Below, one piece after another: positions 21,985 through 28,063 of a stretch of 28,063 bases of DNA. Under the pieces are notes generated by a model. That model was not told the DNA's origin, searched no databases, and worked only from the letters and a program-made list of their open reading frames with translations. The DNA lies in NCBI GenBank assembly GCA_910579155.1, contig CAJTTS010000044.1:1-28063 (forward strand), read 5' to 3'. The number at the start of each line of letters is the position of its first letter. Position 1 is the first letter of the stretch. Origin of the DNA: an uncultured Oscillospiraceae bacterium (GTDB lineage: Bacteria; Bacillota_A; Clostridia; Oscillospirales; Oscillospiraceae). Both the position numbers and the translations under genes were made by a program.

Positions 21985-23376
21985 ATGATAAAGGAAAACC
22001 AACGGCTGCTGAACCGGCTGCACGTGCTCAGCGATGGGGCCATTTTGTACCTGTCCCTGCCAGTCGCTTTCTGGGTACGCTTCTATCTTTTCCCCAACGG
22101 CATCATCACGGTGCCGCTGCCCCGGTATCTGGCGCTGGGGACGATCTTGACCGCTGTCCAGCTCTTCGCCTACGCCGCCTTCGGGCTGTACCAGTCCCAT
22201 CGCGGCATCCGTCTGCGCAAGGAGCTGGAGCGGCTGTGGCTGGCGGGGGCGCTGGTGATGGGGGCGCTGCTCAGCTTCCTGTTCGTCCAGCATTACATCG
22301 ACTTCTCCCGGCTGGCGCTGGTGATCTGGTTCTTCCTCAGCGGCGGGATACTGAGCTGTAAGCGGGTGGTGCTGCGCCGGGGCCTGCGATATTTCCGGCA
22401 AAAAGGCTATAACCAGAAGCATATCCTCCTCATCGGCGGCGGGGAGATGGCCCGGACCTACTGGGAGACGGTGCGGGGGGACCGGGAGCTGGGCTACACG
22501 GTCATGGGCTATGTGTCCTTCCATCCTGAGAAAGGTCTGGAATCGCTGAAGTGGCTGGGCGGCTATGAGAAGCTGGATCGGATATTGGACAAAGGACATC
22601 CGGACGAGGCGGTGTGCGCCATCGGGGCGGAGGACTATGGGCGGATGGCGGAGATCATCGAAGCCTGTGAAAAGTCGGGGACGAAGCTGTCCATCATTCC
22701 CTTTTACGCCAAATACATGCCCTCCAACCCGCAATTTGACGAGCTGGAGGGCATCCCCTTGCTGAATTTCCGGCGCATCCCCCTGGACAACTGGGCCAAC
22801 GCCTTCTGCAAGCGGGCCATGGATATCGTGGGTTCGCTGGTGCTGATCCTTCTGACCGCGCCGGTGATGCTGGCCTGCGCCATCGGGGTAAAGCTGTCCT
22901 CGCCGGGGCCGGTGCTGTTCAAGCAGGAGCGGATCGGGCGGAACAAAAAACCCTTCTACATGTACAAATTCCGCTCCATGCGGGTGAATGGTGCGCAGAG
23001 CACCGCGTGGAGTACCGATCACGACGACCGAAAGACGAAATTTGGGGCGTTCATGCGCAAGTGTTCCCTGGACGAGCTGCCCCAGTTTCTCAACGTGCTG
23101 AAGGGGGACATGAGCCTGGTGGGTCCCAGGCCGGAGATCCCCTACTACGTGGAAAAGTTCAAAGAGGACGTGCCGCTGTACATGGTGAAGCACCAGGTGC
23201 GGCCCGGTATCACCGGCTGGGCTCAGGTAAACGGCCTGCGGGGGGACACCTCCATCAAGGCCCGGGTGGAGCACGATGTGTACTACATCGAGCACTGGAG
23301 CCTGCTGTTCGACATCGAGATCCTGCTGGCCACGGTGTTCCGGGGAAAGTTTGTGAACAGCGAGGCGCTGAACTGA
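21985..23376 (+). CDS. Undecaprenyl-phosphate sugar phosphotransferase (WbaP/CpsE-like)
   Basis: 463 residues. It starts glycan synthesis by moving a hexose-1-phosphate from its nucleotide donor onto undecaprenyl phosphate. Four to five N-terminal spans (to about 130) are followed by a CoA-binding/Rossmann-like region with ILLIGGGEMA near 150. The catalytic bacterial-sugar-transferase domain runs from CKRAMDIVGSLVLILL (about 274) to the end. KQERIGRNKKPFYMYKFRSM, LDELPQFLNVLKGDMSLVGP with RPE after it, and RPGITGWAQVNG are all intact, including the catalytic Asp-Glu pair. Glucose-, galactose- and other hexose-1-phosphate donors are all known in the family. It lies 23 nt after the ligase-like gene and 14 nt before a GT4 gene. 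Confidence 0.95.
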   Translation: MIKENQRLLNRLHVLSDGAILYLSLPVAFWVRFYLFPNGIITVPLPRYLALGTILTAVQLFAYAAFGLYQSHRGIRLRKELERLWLAGALVMGALLSFLFVQHYIDFSRLALVIWFFLSGGILSCKRVVLRRGLRYFRQKGYNQKHILLIGGGEMARTYWETVRGDRELGYTVMGYVSFHPEKGLESLKWLGGYEKLDRILDKGHPDEAVCAIGAEDYGRMAEIIEACEKSGTKLSIIPFYAKYMPSNPQFDELEGIPLLNFRRIPLDNWANAFCKRAMDIVGSLVLILLTAPVMLACAIGVKLSSPGPVLFKQERIGRNKKPFYMYKFRSMRVNGAQSTAWSTDHDDRKTKFGAFMRKCSLDELPQFLNVLKGDMSLVGPRPEIPYYVEKFKEDVPLYMVKHQVRPGITGWAQVNGLRGDTSIKARVEHDVYYIEHWSLLFDIEILLATVFRGKFVNSEALN

Positions 23377-23390
23377 GGGGAGGGACGATC

Positions 23391-24524
23391 ATGGGCGGAA
23401 AAGTGCTGTTCACCGCGTCGACCTGCTCCCACATCGTGAATTTTCACCTGCCCTACCTGCGGAAGTTCCGGGAGGAGGGGTGGACGGTCCACGTGGCCTG
23501 CGGGGGTGCTCCCATGCCCATCCCGGATGTGGAGCGGGTGATCGATCTCCCTTTTGAGAAATCCATGTGGTCTCCGAATAATCTCAAGGCGGCCATCCGT
23601 CTCAGCGATGAGATGCGGCGGGAATGTTACGACCTGATCGTCACCCACACGTCGCTGGCGGCGTTTTTCACCCGGCTGGCCCTGTGGGGGCTGGAGGAGC
23701 GGCCACGGGTGGCCAACATGGTCCACGGCTACCTGTTTGATGATGAGACGCCCTGGCTGAAACGGAATCTGCTGCTGGGGGCGGAACGGTGGATGGCGGG
23801 GGATACAGATTTGGTGCTCACCATGAACCGCTGGGACTATGAGACGGCGAAAAAATATCAGCTGGGGCGGAGGGTGGCGAACGTCCCCGGCGTGGGCGTG
23901 GATCTTTCCCGGTTCGACGGGGTGCTTCCGGATAGCCGCCGGAGGCTGAGAAAAGAGCTGGGTATCCCGGAGAACGCTTTTGTCCTCATATACGCGGCGG
24001 AATTTTCAAAGCGGAAAAGTCAAAACGTTATTATCCGGGCCTTGAAGCGGTTGCCGGGACGGGTCTTGCTGATACTGGCCGGGGAGGGCGCGCTGCGGGA
24101 GGAGTGCCAAAAGCTGGCCCGAGGGCTGGGGCTGGAGGAGCGGGTGCTGTTCCCAGGCCAGGTCCGGGACATCCCAGCCTGGTACGCCATGGCGGACGCG
24201 GCAGTGTCCGCCAGCCGGAGCGAGGGCCTGCCCTTCAACGTCATGGAGGCCATGTACGCGGGACTGCCGGTGGTGGCCAGCCAGGTGAAGGGGCACACCG
24301 ACCTCATCACGGACGGAGTGACGGGACTGCTGTACCCCTATGGGGATGACAGGGCCTGCGCGGAGCAGATCCTGCGGCTGACAACATCGGTGAAGTTGCG
24401 GAGGGAGCTGGCTCAGAACGCAAAAGCGGACGTGGAACGGTATGGCCTGGATCGGGTGCTGCCCGTGGTGTGGGGGCGGTACTCCAAGCTGTACGCGGCC
24501 AGCCGGCATGTGGTTCGGCAATAA
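23391..24524 (+). CDS. GT4 family glycosyltransferase
   Basis: 377-residue retaining GT-B enzyme. N-terminal acceptor domain: LFTASTCSHIVNFHLPYLRK near 5-24, like EpsD/CapM-type second-step transferases. C-terminal donor domain: YAAEFSKRKSQNVIIRAL and the EX7E-type motif in SEGLPFNVMEAMYAGLPVVA, about 276-295. It probably adds the second sugar to the undecaprenyl-linked residue made by the preceding enzyme. GGGGAGGG precedes ATG 23391, which is much better supported than upstream in-frame starts that would overlap the previous gene. Confidence 0.93.
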   Translation: MGGKVLFTASTCSHIVNFHLPYLRKFREEGWTVHVACGGAPMPIPDVERVIDLPFEKSMWSPNNLKAAIRLSDEMRRECYDLIVTHTSLAAFFTRLALWGLEERPRVANMVHGYLFDDETPWLKRNLLLGAERWMAGDTDLVLTMNRWDYETAKKYQLGRRVANVPGVGVDLSRFDGVLPDSRRRLRKELGIPENAFVLIYAAEFSKRKSQNVIIRALKRLPGRVLLILAGEGALREECQKLARGLGLEERVLFPGQVRDIPAWYAMADAAVSASRSEGLPFNVMEAMYAGLPVVASQVKGHTDLITDGVTGLLYPYGDDRACAEQILRLTTSVKLRRELAQNAKADVERYGLDRVLPVVWGRYSKLYAASRHVVRQ

Positions 24525-24563
24525 AAGAAAGGACCCCAGATTGTGGGGGAGGAGGAGTGAGGC

Positions 24564-26897
24564 ATGGAACAGAAACAGAAGCGGGCCGCTATCTCAGCTC
24601 TGGCGTTTTTTATCCCCGGCCTGGTCATGCTGTGGATCTATGTGTCCCTGGGTTACGCGCCTTGGGGGGACAAAACTGTCTTGATGGTGGATATGTCCAG
24701 TCAATACGTGGACTTTTTCTGTGCCTTAAAAAGTGGGGACTTGTTTTTCTCCTGGGCTAAAGCGCTGGGCTCTGGGTATATCGGAGTATTTTCTTACTAT
24801 GTGTCCAGCCCCCTGTCTTTTCTCACCCTGCTGGTGCCCAATGAGTACATGCCGGTGGGGCTGATGTTTCTGACTGTTCTAAAGATCGCTTTGGCAGGGT
24901 TGTCGTTTGCGGTGTTTGCCCAACGGCGGTTTCCAGACAGCGGAATAACAGCCCTTGTGTGCGCGGTGTGCTATGCGCTGATGTCCTACAATGCCGCCTA
25001 CTCCATGTGCATCATGTGGCTGGACGGAGTGATCTGGCTGCCCCTTATCCTGTTGGCGATAGAACGGATCCTGGCGGGCCGGGGCGCGGGCCCCTATATC
25101 GCGGCGCTGACAATGTGCTTTCTTTCCACCTGGTATATCTCCTATATGATCGGGATTTTCTGCGCAATGTATCTGTGCATGAGGCTGGTATCATCAAAGC
25201 CGGTCAAAGGGGAAATGGGACATATTCTGGCCCGTTTTCTGGGCGGCGCGGCCTGCGCCCTGGGGCTGACGGCGTGGATGTGGCTGCCCACGCTGCTGAC
25301 CATGCTTCAGGGCAAACTCAACGGAACAAATTTCTCGGCCGCTTATAACAGCCCCCTGCTTTGCAACCCTGTCCTGCTGGTAGGACAGTTTCTGCCGGGG
25401 CGATACAGCGGTGTTGAAAACAACGCCCTGCCCTATGTATTTTGCGGCACGGCAGTCATGGTGCTTGCTCTGATCCACTTTTCCTTTTGGGATCCCTATG
25501 GACGGGAAAAATTGGCGGAGCGGGCCGTTTTGGCGCTTTTGGCCCTGTCCATGATCCTGTCTCCACTGGACAAAGTGTGGCACCTGTTTCAGCGGCCTAA
25601 CTGGTTTCCATACCGATATTCTTTCTTGTTCTCCTTCTTTCTCCTCTACTTGGCCGTACAGGCGATGACAAATGCATTGGCCGCGCTCCGCGGGAAGCGC
25701 GGCCCGCGAATCACGCGGAGCGCGGGCCTCCTCCTTGCGGTCTTTGCGGTGGTGGACATGGGGCTGAACGCAAAGGGGCTTATCAACGATCTTCAAGAAC
25801 GCTATGGCTCCAATTCCTATCAAGCTTATCAGGATCACTATACCTCCAACGCGGAGTTAGCCGCCGCGGCGGAGGCTGACGCCGGGGGCGGCTTCTACCG
25901 TATAGGCGCCGTTGAGGATCGGGGGTTCAATACCCCTCTGGCCTTTGGGTATCCGGGTATTACGCATTACAGCAGCTTTTACAATTATGACGTCAACTGC
26001 CTTCTCAAGCTCTTGGGGCTGTCCCAGGATTGGTACTGGTGTTACTATAGAGGCTCCACTCCCGCCACAGACGCGCTGCTGAATGTGGAATATGTCATCA
26101 GCCGGAGGGAAATGCCCGGATACCAGCGGATCGCGGAGGCGGGAGGCCTGGCCCTGTGGAAAGATCCAGGCACGCTTCCTCTCGCGTTTTTGTCGGAGGG
26201 GGATACCGCTGCCGCGCTGGAGGGAGCAGATCCATTCGAGCGGCTGAACTGCTTGTATTCGGATCTGCTGGGAGATCAAACGGAACTGTTTGCTCCCGCG
26301 TCCGGCCAGGTGGCTGCATCGGATCGTGAGCAAAGCGTTTTCCAGCTTATCGGCACAGGCAAGCCGGTCTATATCTGTTTGTCCAGCGGCGGATTTCAGG
26401 CAGTGGCAGTGAATGATGCTTGGAGCGCAGAATTGAGAAGGGATGAGACCAGCTGTGTGTACTGTCTGGGTGCTCCCCGCGAGGGAGAGATTTGGACGGT
26501 TACGGTCCGTCACTCCCCCGGCTGGTTCGGAGAACTGTGGGAGTGCGATCTGGACTCGGTCCGCGCCGCCGTGGACCGGCTGAGTAAAGCGGAGATCGTG
26601 TCGATTGACCGCAGCGGTCAGGTGCTCTTGAACGCTTCGGTGAATGAAGGACAGACCCTGGTGACAACGATTCCCGCCGAAACGGGTTGGGCCGCCTATG
26701 TGGATGGAGCACGGGCGGAAGCAGGGACTTGGCTGAGTGCGTTCCTTTCCCTGAAGCTGCCGGCGGGGGAACATACTGTGGAATTTCGATACACCGCGCC
26801 TGGGTCGATTCCAGGCATGGCGCTGGGCGCGGCATCCGCGCTGGGGCTGGTACTGGCGATGGTCCGATCCAGGCACAGGCGGCGGATTGAAGTATAA
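24564..26897 (+). CDS. YfhO-family polytopic membrane protein (GT-C like)
   Basis: 777 residues. A GT-C-like membrane half carries about 12-13 spans from residue 10 to about 400, with the first outer loop WGDKTVLMVDMSSQYVDFFC holding the Asp residues typical of lipid-linked-sugar-dependent glycosyltransferases. After it comes an extracellular domain of about 330 residues (YRIGAVEDRGFNTPLAFGYP) and a final span near the C-terminus. YfhO proteins decorate lipoteichoic acid or other wall polymers with sugars from undecaprenyl-phosphate donors outside the cell. Here it probably adds side-branch sugars to the exported glycan. The start has GGAGGAGGAGTGA upstream. A CCCCA/TGGGG mini-hairpin just ahead of the ribosome binding site may tune translation. 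Confidence 0.9.
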   Translation: MEQKQKRAAISALAFFIPGLVMLWIYVSLGYAPWGDKTVLMVDMSSQYVDFFCALKSGDLFFSWAKALGSGYIGVFSYYVSSPLSFLTLLVPNEYMPVGLMFLTVLKIALAGLSFAVFAQRRFPDSGITALVCAVCYALMSYNAAYSMCIMWLDGVIWLPLILLAIERILAGRGAGPYIAALTMCFLSTWYISYMIGIFCAMYLCMRLVSSKPVKGEMGHILARFLGGAACALGLTAWMWLPTLLTMLQGKLNGTNFSAAYNSPLLCNPVLLVGQFLPGRYSGVENNALPYVFCGTAVMVLALIHFSFWDPYGREKLAERAVLALLALSMILSPLDKVWHLFQRPNWFPYRYSFLFSFFLLYLAVQAMTNALAALRGKRGPRITRSAGLLLAVFAVVDMGLNAKGLINDLQERYGSNSYQAYQDHYTSNAELAAAAEADAGGGFYRIGAVEDRGFNTPLAFGYPGITHYSSFYNYDVNCLLKLLGLSQDWYWCYYRGSTPATDALLNVEYVISRREMPGYQRIAEAGGLALWKDPGTLPLAFLSEGDTAAALEGADPFERLNCLYSDLLGDQTELFAPASGQVAASDREQSVFQLIGTGKPVYICLSSGGFQAVAVNDAWSAELRRDETSCVYCLGAPREGEIWTVTVRHSPGWFGELWECDLDSVRAAVDRLSKAEIVSIDRSGQVLLNASVNEGQTLVTTIPAETGWAAYVDGARAEAGTWLSAFLSLKLPAGEHTVEFRYTAPGSIPGMALGAASALGLVLAMVRSRHRRRIEV
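25681..25725. repeat. GC palindrome inside the YfhO gene
   Basis: CCGCGCTCCGCG (25681-25692) is perfectly inverted at 25714-25725. It encodes a short basic cytoplasmic loop (LRGKRGPRITRSAG) between membrane spans, so it may be a tolerated insertion or coincidence. Confidence 0.6.
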
Positions 26898-26934
26898 ACG
26901 GCCAAGCAGATCAAGGTAGATTGCAGCGTCCGGC

Positions 26935-26975
26935 AAAGAGGAGGTGCCTTGTATAAAAAGGCGCCTCCTCTTTTT
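26935..26975 (+). terminator. Strong intrinsic terminator closing the glycan locus
   Basis: A 16-bp stem (26935-26950 with 26958-26973, one T-G wobble), 7-nt loop, then TTTTT. An A-rich start to the left arm suggests it could also work in the opposite direction. Confidence 0.9.
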
Positions 26976-27042
26976 GTTCTGTAGCGTTTCCAGTTTCTGG
27001 TGAGGACCTTGACGGACACCTTGACGAGGAGCGTGGTCTGGC

Positions 27043-27330
27043 ATGAAAGGAAAGCTGATCTCCATGTGTCCCACAGCGCTGTTTTTGGGGGCTGCCCTCG
27101 CCCTGGTCAGTTGGCGTGTCCCTATGCCGGTGACCGAACTGAAAGTGTTTTTCAACTGCCCTGGACGGCCCGCCTACTATGTCTGTCCCCGGTGCGGAAT
27201 CACGATGGAGCGTGAGTTTATGTCCTTCTGTGATCGCTGCGGCCAGCGGCTGAGTTGGCGAAGCTGCCGGACCGCGAAAATCATTTACTGCTGTCCATAT
27301 TCCAAGCCTAACGCCATGGCTGCAAAGTAA
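27043..27330 (+). CDS. Small zinc-ribbon protein of an accessory element
   Basis: 95 residues. Residues about 43-78 contain CPRCG and, 11 residues on, CDRCGQRLSW, a four-cysteine zinc ribbon with the phrase MEREFMSFCDRCGQRLSW. From memory this is very common in small proteins of clostridial conjugative elements and prophages. The N-terminal 40 residues (hydrophobic ALFLGAALALVSW) are not part of the usual core and may be untranslated. The ATG at 27043 has GAGGAG rather far upstream, so the start is uncertain. An additional CRTAKIIYCC segment follows the ribbon. Function unknown; probably regulatory or structural within the element. Confidence 0.6.
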   Translation: MKGKLISMCPTALFLGAALALVSWRVPMPVTELKVFFNCPGRPAYYVCPRCGITMEREFMSFCDRCGQRLSWRSCRTAKIIYCCPYSKPNAMAAK

Positions 27331-27375
27331 TTGCCCCAGCAGCCTTATGTGATAAAACCTAACTGTCCTTCCTAC

Positions 27376-27418
27376 ACAGCCAGGACCGCGGTCAAGCGCG
27401 CTCCTGGCTGTTCTTTTT
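27376..27418 (+). terminator. Intrinsic terminator
   Basis: ACAGCCAGGA (27376-27385) pairs with TCCTGGCTGT (27402-27411), 16-nt loop that can itself pair partly, followed by TCTTTTT. Ends the transcript of the zinc-ribbon gene. Confidence 0.85.
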
Positions 27419-27438
27419 CCCTGCCCCGCTGCCGGAGT

Positions 27439-27488
27439 CCTCCGAAAAATCTGAACTTGGCTCCTGCCCATCTGCAGATTTTCGGAGG
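27439..27488. repeat. Imperfect inverted repeat before the HTH gene
   Basis: CCTCCGAAAAATCTG (27439-27453) and CAGATTTTCGGAGG (27475-27488) are complementary apart from one extra A in the left arm. The right arm includes the CGGAGG ribosome binding site of the small ORF at 27496, so pairing would hide it. Confidence 0.7.
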
Positions 27489-27495
27489 TATAAAA

Positions 27496-27636
27496 ATGCT
27501 TAAGACGGCAATGTCCAAAAATTTTTCCAACTTTTTTTGCAATCACCAAGTGAGGCTTGGTGTATCCCTGTTAGGATTATCGATAGGGCTAAGAAGGAAG
27601 GGGGTGAGCACATGGGTGTATACGAGCGCCGTCTGA
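27496..27636 (+). CDS. Possible 46-aa leader ORF overlapping the HTH gene
   Basis: ATG preceded by CGGAGG at 7-nt spacing. The frame encodes MLKTAMSKNFSNFFCNHQVR and ends at 27636, 25 nt inside the following HTH gene in another frame. A hairpin CACCAAG/CTTGGTG (27544-27562) lies within it. It is unlike any family known to me. The good ribosome binding site inside an inverted repeat makes a regulatory leader plausible, but it may be chance. Confidence 0.3.
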   Translation: MLKTAMSKNFSNFFCNHQVRLGVSLLGLSIGLRRKGVSTWVYTSAV

Positions 27637-27929
27637 TGATATTGGAAATGTTATCTGTTACAAAGCGGATCACATACCATCATTTGGCACAAGAACTCGG
27701 CGTTTCTGTGGAAACTATCCGCATGGACGTTTTAGCACTTATGTGCATCTATCCCATTGAAGTCGTCCGCGGCTGTAACGGTGGCGTCAAATTGGCGGAA
27801 GGCTACCCTTCGCGCCGTAAAGTGCTGAGTGAAAAGCAATCTGCGCTGCTTGTGCAATTGAGGACGCAGCTTACGGGCGAGGACCTTCAAATGCTGGATA
27901 ATATCATCCTTCAATTTACTGCCCGCTAA
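27612..27929 (+). CDS. Small DeoR-type HTH protein (105 aa)
   Basis: Residues 1-60 form a DeoR/HTH_11 winged helix: MGVYERRLMILEMLSVTKRI, then the recognition region LAQELGVSVETIRMDVLALM and the wing VVRGCNGGVKLAEGY. The C-terminal 45 residues (LSEKQSALLVQLRTQLTGED) are helical and replace the 180-residue sugar-sensing domain of true DeoR regulators, so it probably does not sense a sugar phosphate. Short proteins of this shape are frequent in clostridial mobile elements. The ATG at 27612 has AAGGGGGTGAG upstream and is preferred over earlier in-frame starts. A hairpin without a T-run (AACGGGA 27956-27962 with TCCCGTT 27968-27974) follows. Confidence 0.85.
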   Translation: MGVYERRLMILEMLSVTKRITYHHLAQELGVSVETIRMDVLALMCIYPIEVVRGCNGGVKLAEGYPSRRKVLSEKQSALLVQLRTQLTGEDLQMLDNIILQFTAR

Positions 27930-28050
27930 GCAGATCTCCCCGCACTTTGAAAAACAACGGGACATGCTCCCGTTCATAGTCAATATGTAAGTGTGCGTCC
28001 CACGCAGGTCACCCAATCGCCAAGACTGCCTGCGGGCCAGGGCCGGAGGA

Positions 28051-28060
28051 AAGGAGGTGA
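28051..28060 (+). promoter_or_regulatory. Ribosome binding site of a gene starting beyond the window
   Basis: AAGGAGGTGA is a near-perfect anti-16S match 3 nt from the window end; the start codon should follow within about ten bases to the right. Confidence 0.7.
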
Positions 28061-28063
28061 ATC

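Noticed and set aside
21769..23295. 508-codon minus-strand frame opposite the WbaP-like gene
   Set aside because: Shadow frame in high-GC DNA; the plus strand carries the intact sugar-phosphotransferase motifs.

Overview
The window looks like a chromosomal island from a fairly high-GC gut Firmicute, most likely in the Oscillospiraceae / clostridial cluster IV range (relatives of Flavonifractor, Lawsonibacter or Oscillibacter). The signs are strong AGGAGG-type ribosome binding sites, an exported protein with WG repeats and three SLH domains, YfhO- and TagGH-like envelope proteins, and small mobile-element genes of a kind common in that group. This assignment is an inference from gene content; no rRNA or marker gene is present.

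Layout. (1) 1-2176 is one end of an integrative element: three small leftward genes, the last cut by the window edge, and a rightward XRE-type repressor. A consensus leftward promoter with a repressor-type dyad lies between them, and a 27-bp inverted repeat flanks a small zinc-ribbon ORF. (2) 2177-2891 has no recognisable gene, but holds repeated GAAGAATTG motifs and a promoter-terminator pair that could express a structured RNA of about 295 nt. (3) 2892-3461 is a tyrosine integrase that keeps the catalytic domain but has lost its N-terminal half. (4) 3630-16429 is a co-directional glycan cassette, visibly more AT-rich in its middle (about 6250-16400). It encodes an ABC polysaccharide exporter, three GT2 glycosyltransferases, a nucleotidyltransferase-kinase fusion, a HAD phosphatase, a ribulose-phosphate-3-epimerase-like enzyme, an orphan protein, two paralogous GT-B-like proteins flanking a radical SAM protein, and phosphomannose isomerase. 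(5) 16534-16932 is an N-terminally truncated nitroreductase marking a return to high-GC DNA. (6) 16952-19478 encodes the WG-repeat/SLH surface protein and a small exported protein. (7) 19631-26897 encodes an O-antigen-ligase/polymerase-like protein with a C-terminal helical-repeat region, a WbaP-type initiating phosphoglycosyltransferase, a GT4 glycosyltransferase and a YfhO-family membrane protein, closed by a strong terminator. (8) 27043-28063 begins another accessory block with a zinc-ribbon protein and a small DeoR-type HTH protein.

How the parts could work together. The WbaP-like enzyme would load the first sugar-phosphate on undecaprenyl phosphate. The cytoplasmic glycosyltransferases would extend the chain, using mannose-derived and possibly unusual ketose- or heptose-derived donors made by the NTP-transferase/kinase + HAD + epimerase module. 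The ABC transporter would export the chain, and the ligase-like protein would transfer or polymerise it outside. The adjacency of exporter, initiating transferase, ligase-like protein and an SLH-anchored surface protein resembles the S-layer protein O-glycosylation loci known in Paenibacillus and Geobacillus. That comparison is the main biological hypothesis here. A secondary cell-wall polysaccharide or capsule is the alternative.
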